Below, piece by piece: positions 46,838-60,640 of a stretch of DNA of 64,000 bases (position 1 is the stretch's first letter; each line of letters starts with the position of its first letter). Made by a program: the position numbers and the translations under genes. Under the pieces are notes generated by a model. The model saw nothing but the letters and a program-made list of their open reading frames with translations, did not search any database and had not been told where the DNA came from. The DNA is from Trachelipus rathkii (lineage: Eukaryota; Arthropoda; Malacostraca; Isopoda; Trachelipodidae): contig JABUQX010014076.1 of NCBI GenBank assembly GCA_015478945.1, positions 5,001-69,000 on the forward strand. The letters are read 5' to 3'.

Positions 46838-47035
46838 ATCTTCCCCAACAATGAAACAAACTTTGCTTTATCAGATAACATTAAAAATGAAGAATTAGAC
46901 CAAAAGGCATCAATAAAGTCAGAAATGAGGGAACCAAATGTTGAATCAGAGTTTGATGAAAGGATGGTCAGCATGGAAATCATAAAATCTGACAATCCAA
47001 TGATTGCGGAGAAGTCAAGTGCTAAATATGTGGAT
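46838..47035 (+). CDS. Putative exon B, tandem duplicate of exon A
   Basis: Acceptor CTTTATTTAATTTCAG, donor GAT|GTATGT. 198 nt, exactly 66 codons, in phase 0 at both ends, fully open: IFPNNETNFALSDNIKNEEL, DQKASIKSEMREPNVESEFD, ERMVSMEIIKSDNPMIAEKS. The 5' 110 nt are about 90 percent identical to exon A; the middle differs (ESEFDERMVS against KIWVNEGLVD), and the 3' ends use different donors. Equal phase makes the two exons interchangeable in splicing. The protein family is not recognised. Confidence 0.55.
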
Positions 47036-47094
47036 GTATGTTGATTCTTTTGTTATTTGTTTTTACTCGTTAGAAACATTAAGAGAACAGAAAA

Positions 47095-47097
<3 letters not shown>

Positions 47098-47157
<60 letters not shown>
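47098..47157. repeat. (ATT)n microsatellite after exon B
   Basis: 20 ATT units about 60 bp after the donor, matching the position of the repeat after exon A. Confidence 0.95.
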
Positions 47158-47160
<3 letters not shown>

Positions 47161-47734
47161 TTATATTAATGGTAATATTGATTTGAAACACTTTGATGTT
47201 TTGTGAACAAATGGAATCAGTTTATTAATATCCAATTTGTAATTTTAGGATCGATCAAATAATTAAAAAGCTCTGAAGAGCAAAAATGCCTTAAGGAAAT
47301 TTGTATATTATATTTTTTTGTGTGTGTGCGCGTGCGCGCTCGCGCTCACTTCAATTACCAACTATTGTCAGTGTTGATTAATCACCCAATTCCTGTGTAC
47401 CAATAACTCACTTGTTCTCGTGCTATTCATCAGAAGGACACTGCCTTTAGCAATTGCTGTGTGCATGTGTGTGTCACCTTCATACTACATTAGCTCTTCC
47501 TATCTATGATATATGATGTAGGTGGTAGGCATCTTGATGAAATCAAAAGTATGTATGTTTATAGCAAAGGGTATTTAAATACAAATGGAGCAGAGGGAAA
47601 GGTCTCTGGATACTCTATTCTGCCTCTAAGGAGACTATCTACTAAATAAAATACGAACACATTTATGTATAAAAATATAATTGATAAGAAAATATACCTA
47701 TATATTTACAGGATTGTAATTTGTACCATGAGAT
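47158..47734. other. No gene; contains a diverged RTE scrap and a CG/TG alternating run
   Basis: At 47500-47600 a piece similar to the RTE RT (GGCATCTTGATGAAATC, then AAAGTATGTATG) is recognisable. At 47320-47350 an alternating TG/CG run ends in a GCGCTCGCGCTC stretch. Confidence 0.5.
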
Positions 47735-50280
<2,546 letters not shown>

Positions 50281-50339
50281 TGAAGTGAAAAGCTTGCCAA
50301 AAAAAAGTTTTAACTCAATTTATTAGCCTATATGTGGAA

Positions 50340-51400
50340 AAGATGCTTCCTACAACGTAATCTTTGGCTGCCAATTTGCCACAGAAATCTCTATAACATT
50401 TTAAGATTTATGAATTTTTCATGCAGCTCTTCGCTTGTTTTCTGTGTGAAAACAACCCAGAACTCACCACGTGGAGGTGGCTGCATATCGAGTTCCACCA
50501 CCCTCCCACCCTTTGTCTTTAAACATTTAGGTTAATTGCCTCATAGAACTTGGAGATATTGACTTTTGGTTTCAAATTTGGGTAATGCAATTCTAGATGC
50601 TATTCTTGATCTAATCAATTCATCTCGTTCGTCGTTGCCACTCCATTTACTGCTTGTGAATAGCGCGGAAATCTTAAATATCAATTTCAGATTAACATCC
50701 AAAATCATCGCCTTAAGTTCATTATCAGAAATAGATACTGTAAGTGGTGGTTCAGTAAGTGTAACTGAATGCCAGTCAATTAGATCTATATAGTCGTCTG
50801 CTTTGAAATTTAACGTAGGAATCTTAAATTCACGAACTTTTTGTTCTACTTTAGCAATTTATCTACATTTTAAAATTCTTCTAAGGCTCAACTCTCTCAC
50901 GTGTTTTTGCCAACATTGCCAACATTGCCAACAGAATATTTTCTGGATGACCAAAATATGCGTTCTTTTGCAATGTTTGATCTATTATGCTCTTTAACTC
51001 TTCAGGCAGAAATCGAGATTTTTTTATTATGCTGTAAAAGTGTTGACTCCCATGCCGACAAGATGACTTGAGTTTTAATATCAAACCATGCTCATGCGTA
51101 TACTCTATTAACATACTCTGTTAAAATGGATCGTTTGTTGAAACATATAATCTCAAAATTATATTTACTGTCGTTAACCACCTGGAATGACTCATTTTTC
51201 CTGGATCCTTTCGTGACAAGCTTAATGAAATATTTCCGTTTGAAATTCCAGTACACATTTCGTAGAGATATCATTGATCTGTACTAACAGTACCCTTTTG
51301 GTCCAGTAGTTTTTCCGTCCAAATATTGCAATAGATGACGTAATGGTAATTCATTTGTATGTAACAAACAAACAACCATTGCAATGAACCTCCCATAAAA
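50340..51400 (-). pseudogene. Decayed copy of a conserved arthropod protein of unknown function
   Basis: Read from 51400 downward: LLHTNELPLRHLLQYLDGKT, TGPKG, then NVYWNFKRKYFIKLVTKGSR, EYVNRVYAHEHGLILKLKSS, CRHGSQHFYSIIKKSRFLPE, ELKSIIDQTLQKNAYFGHPE, NILLAMLA, and further down PTLNFKADDYIDLIDWHSV and TLTEPPL. This order matches a family of uncharacterised proteins that occur in many copies in arthropod genomes, with the same HTNELPLRH and FGHPENILLAML signatures. I recall the family from pattern, not by name, and its multicopy nature suggests it belongs to a mobile element. Stops and frameshifts occur at about five points. Confidence 0.55.
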
Positions 51401-51415
51401 ATCTCAAGTTGTCTT

Positions 51416-52830
51416 TTGCCGCCTCCAGTACGCAGATCCAATTATTGGCTTCTCTCCCGTTTGGGGGAAATCTCTATCATCTCCAAACCTGATCATGTCC
51501 GTAATACGTCAAAAGGTACCATATACAGTCCGGAATTCCTTTCGGATTCAACGGACGATATCCTTGCTCATCTCCAATGTCGAAATGTGCCGATCACAAA
51601 TGTCTATCGGTCCTCCCCCCCCCCTCACAGGGAGAATCCATCATTACCAAACTCGCCTCCTGCTTACCTTCAGTGTGCCTTTCCCTCCAACCAAAGTTAA
51701 ACTAGGAATTACTATGTACACGATCCTGATTTTTATCCCCTTCCCGAGATGTTTTAAGTGTCATAAATTTAGCCACCCCTAAAAATACCGTAAATCACTA
51801 CAAACCATTTGTTCACAATGTGGAAGTTCTCTCCACTCCACTTGTAATAATCCCTAATGTTGTCCCAACTGCAAGGGTCCACATACCACCTTGTCTGTCC
51901 TCTGTCCCTTTTTTACTTTGGAAGTATTGAGTATTATGCTCTTCACAAATTAGATTGTGGTGAGGCGACGCACCTAGCAAAGGAGAAGTCTCATCTTCCA
52001 ATTTCTTTTGCTCAGAAGGCTGCGTGCCCTCCTAGTCATACACCCCGCTCCCGTGTCGCATGTTTGTGCATTCCTCCAGACTTGAATTCACCCATTCTTC
52101 CAACCCACCCAAATTTTGACTCACCAGTGTTGGAGGTTTTTGTTCTTCAGCACGACTGTCCAACACCGTCTTCAGGAATAAACTGCCCCCCCTTGCATCA
52201 CCCGTGTTTATTCTGGACGCAGCCCCTGAAAAGACGATTTTGACCCGTGGAGAATGTCTCGCTGACATTCACTCACCTATGCATCTTCCTCGCAAGGTAA
52301 TAACTCTGGTCCCAATGGGAAGCGTATTTCCCGTAAGAGATCGGCACCAGTCTCCCTCGGGCAATGTTCGGGTTTATCCTCGTGACCATGGATCTTCTCC
52401 CCACGAGAACCTATTCCCTTCAACATCGGGCTTCCGACCTTTTGAAGTCTACTTCCACGTCATCTGAAGCTCCCACGGTTTCTTCAAAACGGTTCCGTCG
52501 TTCTACGCGTGTTCGGGACTTAAGTGCCGCCACTGTTCCGTCTCTGCCTTCTCATGACTTTAACGGACGTTACTGTGCCTACCCACACCGTTTCCGCTTA
52601 TTCTAGTGATTCTGAATCTTGCCCAGATTCCTGTATGAATATTACGATCGATTCATATTTTTCTGACCCTTCCCACTCCAGGGAACGGATGGACACCCGT
52701 GGGGATGCGCCGGTTACTGTACTCCCCCCAGTATTGCTCCCCATGCTACACCTGTACCTCACCTTCGGAGGTACCAACGGTCCCTCCGGATGCAGTCTTC
52801 ACTCTCCCGGATTTTGCTGATAGCTTTGAA
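51416..52830 (+). pseudogene. I-like LINE ORF1 (gag-like, zinc knuckles)
   Basis: ORF1 proteins bind the LINE RNA. The N-terminus (MPPPVRRSNYWLLSRL) is followed by LISNVEMCRSQM in a shifted frame. A cysteine cluster at about 51748-51910 reads CFKCHKFSH, CSQCGSSLHSTC and CPNCKGPHTTLS..CP, the triple CCHC array of I/Jockey ORF1. The remainder is Pro/Ser-rich and broken into frames of 80-130 codons. Confidence 0.7.
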
Positions 52831-53369
52831 TGGAACACCAGGAATGAGATGAGGAGATTGTTATAGCCGCCTTGGCTAGCCCTCCTTCTTCTCCATGACC
52901 AATATTCTCCACCGACGCTGTCCGGAGCTATGCTCCAGTGTCTGGGCTGGCCCCCACTCTTCCGCTAGTGGGGTACCTAGTACTCCCAACACGGTGAACC
53001 ACGATCCTTCTCCCTCTATGATCCTGTTTCCTCTATATGATAATTGCAGATGGAGAGGTATTCCTCTCGGCGGCCCGTATTGTGAGACGAAATCGGTTGT
53101 GGATGCTAGATCAACTTTAGTATGCCTCCCCAATCCCTTTCCCATATCACCACTTTTTCGGGACCTTCCCCCTTCCCCCTGGATTTGAGACGCTCGGGTG
53201 GCGAACAGTCGATTCCCTCGTACCGCGAGGCAAGGATGTGCAATCCATTCTCGGTGATACTACATCCTAATCACCATACAGGGTTACGACATATATCTGA
53301 ATATTATCGCATTTCCACTAGGGCTAAATCTTTAGTGGAATTGCCGCAGGATACTTAACTCAAAGAGTT

Positions 53370-54105
53370 GCCCCTCCTTTATTGAATATACACCATCCAA
53401 GGCTATCTGCCTTCAGGAGATTCATCGCGGGCGACTTTCGGCACCTTCCGATACAGGATTACTTCTTGCTGTCTGCAATCTTCGGCCCTATATAAGATTA
53501 GGGGGAACGCGCATATTCTTCCATAAGTCGGTCCTTTTACTCCCTACCTCCCAAACTCACTCACATCTGTAGTGACACAAGTCTATCTGAACCCTATCTT
53601 GAAGCTTGTTCACTTATCATCGTTCCTAGCGGTCTATAAATCAAAACGGATCTTGTCAAACCTGTCTATGAACTTCCACAACCTCTCCCGCTTTGGAAAT
53701 TTTAACATAAGCCATCCCGTTGGAGAGACGTTAACGTCTCCGAACTCTGAGTGGCTGCTTGATGTCTTGCAGGTTTCTCCTCTGGATGTTTGAACACTTG
53801 GCTGCTACCATATTCAAAAACCTTTATACTCAATCCTCCACTTGCGGTATAGCTCCTGTTCATTTCATCATTAACCACCTCATCTAGGAACGAGGTATCT
53901 TTCCTATGGGGAGTGACCATTATCCCAATTTTTTGTACATCTCCAGCCTCCACCCTTTGCAACCCCGCCTACTCGATATGCGATATCCACCGCGCCGACG
54001 GATTTGTGCTGGTAGCTGCGGAAATGCTTTCTCCCTCGCTTGACACTTTCGGCCCATGTTGCGTTTTCAGGTTTTCCAGGGATAATATTCTGAAGCTAGC
54101 TTGAG
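53370..54105 (+). pseudogene. I-like LINE endonuclease region
   Basis: AICLQEIHRGRLS at about 53398-53440 is the catalytic QE block of an APE endonuclease. The rest is scattered; IFCTSPASTLCNPAY (53925-53970) and later pieces fit its C-terminal half. Too decayed to define residues further. Confidence 0.6.
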
Positions 54106-54479
54106 ACTAGTGTTTTTCTCTCACACGTCAGGTACCGTCATTCTGCTATACGTGGTGTCTTGGGAAGTGTGCGAGGTCAATCAGAAAAACGTAAGCTATT
54201 ATAGAACTTACAAACTGTCACCAGTCCAGTCAAATCTAAATTATTTAAGCCGCTGGCTGCTCGATCTCGTCGCGATTAATAGAAGGACCAGATCAATATT
54301 TTCGGACTTACGCCTTCACCGTGACTTCTAGCCCACTCCTTTGCTTCCGTCTTAACAAGTTTTCGGAAATTCCCGCAGCACCACATGATCCCCCAATCTT
54401 TCTTAAACACGGCCGGAACTGTGGTCAGCACTACCGAGCTGGGTTGCAGACCAAGTGGGCGGGTTTACCACTTTTCGAT

Positions 54480-55817
54480 TTTGCTCAGTGAGTTGACATA
54501 AAGAACCAATCCGTTCTAACTCTGTTGATCGTCCTCGGATTCTCGACCTGGCCGATGACCCTCTTGTAACCACCTTTTTCGATCGGAATGCCGAGCCTCT
54601 CGGGCGTGCAAGGATGGATGAGCTTACAGTGATACGCCACATCCACCGTTCGCTCAGCTTTTCTTCTCACCTTGTACAACCGAACATCTGGAAGCTTAGA
54701 GAATATATTTTCCAACCTGCTTGGCAAATGGGAGCATCGACCCCATTCCCAACCGTAGAGACCCGAATTTGAGACCTAGACAACCGTCCTAATTGCCATT
54801 GACTGCCACACATGCAAATTGCTGGAAAAAAGGTGCCAACCCCCTTCTCCCGAATCTGGAAAAAATCCGGCCTTTCTCTTCTCTCCAGTTTGGTTTTAGA
54901 AAGCACCGCTCTACTCTCTTCTTACGACTTAGTTCATTGACATTCGAGAAGAATTTCAAAACAACAAAAATCTTGGCTGTTTTTTTTCTTTGACCATTGA
55001 GAAGCATATATATCCACATGGAGTTTGGTCCTCCAAAAGCTTCATTCCCTGGGCCTGCGGGTCAGCTTCCCCCTTTTCTCCAGAACCTGATGAGACCAAC
55101 AGATCCTTTCAGGTACGGTGCAACTTCTGTTCTTTATACGTATTCGTCTTCATGGAAAGAGCAGCGGTGCCGCAGTAGTGTCCTCCCAGTGTGATCCTCC
55201 TTCGCACTGGATTCAATGAATGTGCTGTCAATATTCCTTCCCAGTCCGATGCTCCCATTATGTGGATGACCTAGCAATATACATCAAGAGCCAGGCTCTC
55301 ATATATGGTGCGTCATCTGCAACTGACCATTGATAGATTGATTGACCATTGATTTTTATTCTCCACGCAAAAGTTAAGGCTGTTCTTTTTCGCCGGATTA
55401 ATGACGGGAGGCCGGCGAAGTCTCTCCCATTCGTTGTTTCTTTACGGTCCCCTTACATTTCGAATCGACAGTTAGTTTTAGTGCATATTTTTGATATGCG
55501 ACTGTCTTTATCTTCCCATACTCCAGCAACTGGAAGAATCAGCTCCACAGACCACTTGACTTCTCGTCCACTTCCTTCTATCACCTGGCGGTGGAGAGGG
55601 ATTCACTCATGCTTATATTTCCCTATGTGAATCAAGGGTGGACTATGATGTTCCATATATGGTCAGACTTTCTCGTTCTACTTTAGGCAGAAATACAAGA
55701 TCCCGTCCAAATAGTCTCCCGATTGCGACTGGGGCTTTACGTTTCTTCGCTAGGAGAGCCTGAAGATGGAGCCTCATGTTATACAAGTCTCTGTAGCTGA
55801 AGAGAACACATCATGTC
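54480..55817 (+). pseudogene. I-like LINE reverse transcriptase
   Basis: Readable blocks: LTLYNRTSGSLENIF, CHTCKLLEKR, FSSLVLESTALLSSYD, CSHYVDDLAIYIKSQALIYG (YVDD active site, 55248-55310) and FARRAWRWSL-like sequence before the break. It is broken by more than ten indels or stops. The break at 55817 is the left edge of the inserted hAT element. Confidence 0.75.
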
Positions 55818-56171
55818 AGGGCTTCCAACGATTGGGGACATCGGATGTCCCCAATGGTTTTTTCAGGAAAAACCAACATTGCAAAAAACCTGAAAATCAA
55901 AATTTGGTTTTTTCAAAAAAAATATTACTTGAAAATAAGAAATGTTCTATAAAAGGAATAAAATGAAAGTCAATTTTTAAAAATGTTCCTTAGTAATTTA
56001 ATTCATTCCAAAAAAAAATCTTAATTCCCCTAACAAATTTATTATTTTGGTGTTTCATTGAATCACTTCATTTATAATGAATTTATATATCATCATTTCG
56101 GATACATATTTGCAAAAAACCTAATTTAAATAAATATCAAATTGATGATCAAAATAATAGCTAAAAAATTT

Positions 56172-57131
56172 TTAAAACTGTATATTTGTAAGTTTCAACA
56201 CAGTAAGTAAAATATAAAGTCTACTATAATTGATATAGGTAATTAAGATATTACTTACATCTTTTCCATATTTCTCTTTGACTTCTTTAATAGATTTTTC
56301 AGTAATTTCTGCACAAAATTCAGCTGTCTTCTGTTCACTGCCACAATCAATCGCATTTAAAAGAAAAGATTGAGTGCCAGTGAATATAGATGTGGCGACA
56401 ATTGGCTCATTTTTTATCGAGGACCAGCCATCTTGAAGGAGAGTGATTGTTGAGTCAGATAAATTATGTTTTAGAAGATTTTCAATTTCATCATTAACCT
56501 CATCAAGCAGAGGACCAGAGATGTCTCTATCAGAAGGTGGATTATATCCTGGTCTGAGATCGCTTATCATTTCTTTATATATTTTGCCTTTTGCTGCACG
56601 GAATGATATGTTATTTGCATAAAAAAATTTTGCAATGTTTATATCACAAGATTTTTTTGCTTTGAAGTTGTTTGTATGGCAAAGGAACTTAGTTGTGGCT
56701 GCATCAATCTACGTTTTTTTGGGGGAGGGAGGTTAAATGGAGATGAAGGACTTATTTGATGACGAAGTTGAAGCTGTTTTGAAACTGCTATCAAAATCAC
56801 TCTCAACGCAATGCCATTGATGAAGATGGGTAGTGCTGGAAATTAGATCTAGATTATCGATGATGTGAAGGGAAGGAGAGATCTTAATCAATAAGAGCTG
56901 TTGATTAATGGGATTATTTTGGTTCCTTGACTGATTTCCTTGAAGCTAACCATGAATGGCTGCACAGTTGATTTCTTTTTCACACTTTTGTAAATGAATT
57001 CGAATTCTTTCAAATTTTGGATGTGACTCTGTGTCACAATAATTACATCGAACCTTTGAGCTATTTTCTTTACATGACAATTCTAGGTCCACTCTGAATT
57101 TTCTTCCTTTCCAGTTAGGTATAACTGGCAA
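56172..57131 (-). pseudogene. hAT transposase N-terminal part (BED finger and DUF659-like)
   Basis: The frame 56946-57131 has SSKVRCNYCDTESHPKFERI, then RIHLQKCEKEI: a CX2C...HX5C BED-like finger. The frame 56172-56570 has MISDLRPGYNPPSDRDISGP, LLDEVNDEIENLLK, LLQDGWSSIKNEPIVATSIF and CGSEQKTAEFCAEI, the DUF659 block of hAT transposases. The linker between them (56571-56945) is frameshifted. The DDE residues and hATC domain are absent, so it cannot transpose by itself. Confidence 0.8.
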
Positions 57132-57239
57132 TTTTTTTAAAATAAAAATTTTAATTTTTTTAAGATTTATATATAGCTATATTGTTTTTATAAATGAGAT
57201 ATTTATATAAATTGTATAAATAAAAAGCTAAAAAAACTA

Positions 57240-57495
57240 TAATATCTATATATATATACATATATATATAGTATATATATATTATATATAATATATATAA
57301 TTATATTTTTATTATTATATTATATACTATATATATATATATTTATATATAATAATATATATATAAATTTATTATATAATAGATTATATAATAAATATAT
57401 ATATATTATATATATATATTATTAATATTATATCTATAATATATCTATATATATATTATATATATATATAACTATTATATATTATATGTGTATTA

Positions 57496-57527
<32 letters not shown>

Positions 57528-57590
57528 TATATTTATTATATATTATATATAATATTTTTTTATATATAATATATATAACTAGTAAATGAG
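57240..57590. repeat. Degenerate (TA)n
   Basis: TA-rich imperfect repeat inside the hAT element. Confidence 0.85.
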
Positions 57591-57736
57591 TTAACACATT
57601 TTCAGGATCTGTGCGAAAAAATCCTGAAAAAACGGCAAAAAAACCCCAAATCTGTGGTTTTTTGTTCTTCTGTAAACCGAAAAAAACCCTGGGTCGTGGG
57701 TTTTCGAAAAAACATTTTTGCAACCCTGCCTATGTT

Positions 57737-58540
57737 TCCATATGCGCCGACTCACGACTCTTACACCCTCATTCTGATGAATTTCTATCCTTATACGGTG
57801 AAATTTCGCCCTTGTCATTTTGGCCATTGCAATCGTATGGGTTAATGTGTTTGACGCCGGATTTCACTTCAAGCTGTTTTGCCTTATTTGTATGATTATT
57901 ACATCGATCCCTGGTTACATCCGCCCCCCCCACCCCACCAGGTATGCACAAAGATATGGTCATTGTCTAAGTCTGACCACTCTTCCCTCCGCATGAAGTC
58001 TTTCCTCCTCACCAGGCGAGTCCGCTGGCTTGATACCTGTTTTTACTGATGGCTCCAAGACTAACGATGGTGTGGGAGCATCAGCTGTTGTCCTGACGCA
58101 CTCGTCCCATTACTGCTGCCTTCTCCTCCTCTCTATCATTTCGGGAGAGTGGTGCATGCTTCTTTCAATTTGTTAGGGTTCTCATTCTTGACGGAGCTGA
58201 CCACGTCACCATCTTTCCCGACTCTCAGAGTGGGCCTCTCTCAATTCAAAACGTTCCTCTTAGGAGTCCCTTGGTTTCCATCATACAACGTCTCTTGTGC
58301 AGACTCCATGCCTGTCGGAAAGGGGGGGGGGTTGCGGGTAATGAGCATGCTGATGGGGCAGCAGTTCAGGCGGCGGCCTTCCATAAATCCTGCAATGCGT
58401 ACTTCCCTTGAGAACTCGTTATGGAATTCTTCCGCAACTACTACTACGCCCCCATCAAGAGTGGCTTCAGGTTCTGCTGGCAAACCTGTTGGAGTGAGGA
58501 TGTGTTGGGTGCTAAACTCCGCTTAGTGAAGGCCCTCGTG
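57737..58540 (+). pseudogene. I-like LINE, connection domain and RNase H
   Basis: Continues the LINE after the hAT insertion. SICADSRLLHPHSDEFLSL (57750-57810) belongs between RT and RNase H. TDGSKTNDGVGASAVV (58045-58100) is the RNase H start with its catalytic Asp, and GADHVTIFPDSQSG lies around 58195-58240. A G10 run at 58321-58331 causes one frameshift. After RNase H the frame ENSLWNSSATTTTPPSRVAS runs to 58526. Confidence 0.72.
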
Positions 58541-58977
58541 AGTAGTTGGTCTCTCCCGATTTGGCTGTGCCCAGAATTGGAAGTGACACTGACACAACTC
58601 AGAATCGGCTGCACTCATTTAACACATGGGGTACCCATGTCGAGAGACCCTCCCTCCTCTCTTGTTCGTTTGCCAGGTCATTGCCTCTCTCTGCCCACCT
58701 TCTCCAGATTGACTGTCCCGCTTTAGCATCACCACGTTGTAGGCACTTTCCTGCTTTCTTCCATTCCCTATAGAAATCAACTTTCCTCCACTTCCGCTGA
58801 AATCGCCTGCTTTTGTTTAGACGTGGCTTTTGCCGTCTCTTACGTGATTGATTGCGTCCAATTTGCAAGATAGTTCTCCATGGCATTCCATTTGTTAAGG
58901 TCTAAGTGCAGACCCTTGTGCTATTTTCAGTAGTATAGCCGCTTCACAGGGCAGTGTCTGCTCCCTGTACATGAACC

Positions 58978-59752
58978 AATATTCTAATATATATATATAT
59001 TCTATATATTATTCATATATATAATAATATATATATATATATAGTATATATATATTTATATAATATATATATTATATATATATATTTAGTCATATATACA
59101 TATATATATAGATATAAAATAAATAATATATACTTTATATATTACTATAATATATATATATATATTAATATATATTTATATTTATATAATATATATATAT
59201 ATATATAATATATAATTATATATTATTATATATATATACTATATAGTATTATTATATATACTATATATAATATATATACTTATTATTATAATATTATATA
59301 TCTATATTATATATATACATATATATATATATATACGTATATTATTTATAATACATATATTAGTATATATAATATATATTATTTAGATATATATATATAT
59401 TATATATATATATACTATAATATATATATAATATATATATTTATATTAAATATATATTATATATATATATTATATATATATCTTTAGTGTAATATAATTG
59501 TATAATATATATATATATCATATATTAATTATATATATATTATATATTATATATATCAATATATATATTATATATATACGGTATTATATATATAGTTAAC
59601 TATAATATACATATATATATACTATAATTTATTTATATCATATATATACCTTATATATAACTATATATATTAATAATATATAATATATTTTAGATATATA
59701 TATATATATTATATAATTATTTATATTATTATATATATATTTATAAATAGTG
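58978..59752. repeat. Degenerate (TA)n, about 775 bp
   Basis: TA/AT with many interruptions, following the LINE's 3' end. No gene. Confidence 0.9.
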
Positions 59753-60640
59753 CTGTACATAAAAAAAAACACTCAAGTTTTTGCATGAATGACTATTTAA
59801 AACATCTTTACTTAATCAGACTTTCTATAATAATTTCTATATTTAATGTATTAGCCAGGTCAGATAATCCCAGGAAAAATTACTTTGTTTTGCATTTAAC
59901 TTTTATAATTTATTTAACAAAAAAAAAAAACAATTGCAAAAATAAAAAATTTTGTCACTAAAAAAAAACACCAACTTATTTAACTTTCATCATATGTCAG
60001 TTAAATAGCATTTTTAAACATATAAAATGAAAAATATTATTAAAATAGTAAAAAAATAAAAATTAAATATGAATTAACATTCAAAATAAAAATTTTATTA
60101 CCTTAATTGTGTTCTGAATTTTTGTGTGATTAACTGGGTGTGATCAGAGTATTATGTTGCCTGAATAACCCCTCCCCCCTAAACTCCTTGACATAGATTG
60201 CATCTTTACACCCCTCATCTGAAATAGTTTAACCCCCTTCACCCTCCTTGAATGACGAATTTGTCGGTAAGCCGGCACGTAAAACGCGTGTTGATGCGTT
60301 CTAAAACCGCAAAGGTTGAAATGGTTAAAGTGGGAGGCCAAGATAGAGAATGTGATTTGATAATCGTGTTTATCGAAAGGAATTGGGTCTGCGGGAGGAG
60401 TTTGTATGAAATTCCGCTTTGTTGCTGTTGCAAAAGTGAAAAGATTGTAATTATTATATTTTATGGATTTACGTTTAATTTCGTAACAAAAGTGTATTCA
60501 AAATTCAATTTGGGGAAGCTGAAAATATTTTTGACAAAACCAAAATAAATGAAATTTTGATTTTAAAGAGTTTAATTATTTTGCTATATTTTAACTTTAA
60601 AAATTTTCTTGTGTTTAACTTTTAAAACTGCTAGCAGTTT
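59753..60640. other. No gene recognised
   Basis: A-rich low-complexity DNA to about 60110, then a more mixed stretch (60150-60430) with overlapping frames of 60-98 codons on both strands and no recognisable motif. Confidence 0.45.

Larger units (their letters stand above)
55818..57736 (-). mobile_element. hAT transposon remnant inserted in the I-like LINE
   Basis: The right edge on the minus strand starts CAGGGTTGCAAAAATG, a standard hAT terminus; the left edge reads CAGGGCTTCCAACG, a weaker match. Inside, on the minus strand, lie a BED-type finger and a DUF659-type transposase start. A degenerate (TA)n block (57240-57590) has expanded between the terminus and the BED exon. The C-terminal catalytic half is missing. 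An 8-bp target duplication was not clear. Confidence 0.7.
51410..58960 (+). mobile_element. I-like LINE, long copy interrupted by a hAT transposon
   Basis: Nearly the whole LINE is present in order: ORF1 with zinc knuckles (51416-52830), ORF2 endonuclease (about 53370-54105), RT (about 54480-55817), a break of 1.9 kb occupied by a hAT element, then RNase H (about 58010-58540) and a 3' region to 58960. It belongs to the same family as 32846-35633. It has many stops and frameshifts and ends next to degenerate (TA)n. Confidence 0.8.

Noticed and set aside
41701..47157. A CRISPR-like array from the regularly placed (ATT)n and TA repeats
   Set aside because: These are simple microsatellites without spacers; the genome is eukaryotic.
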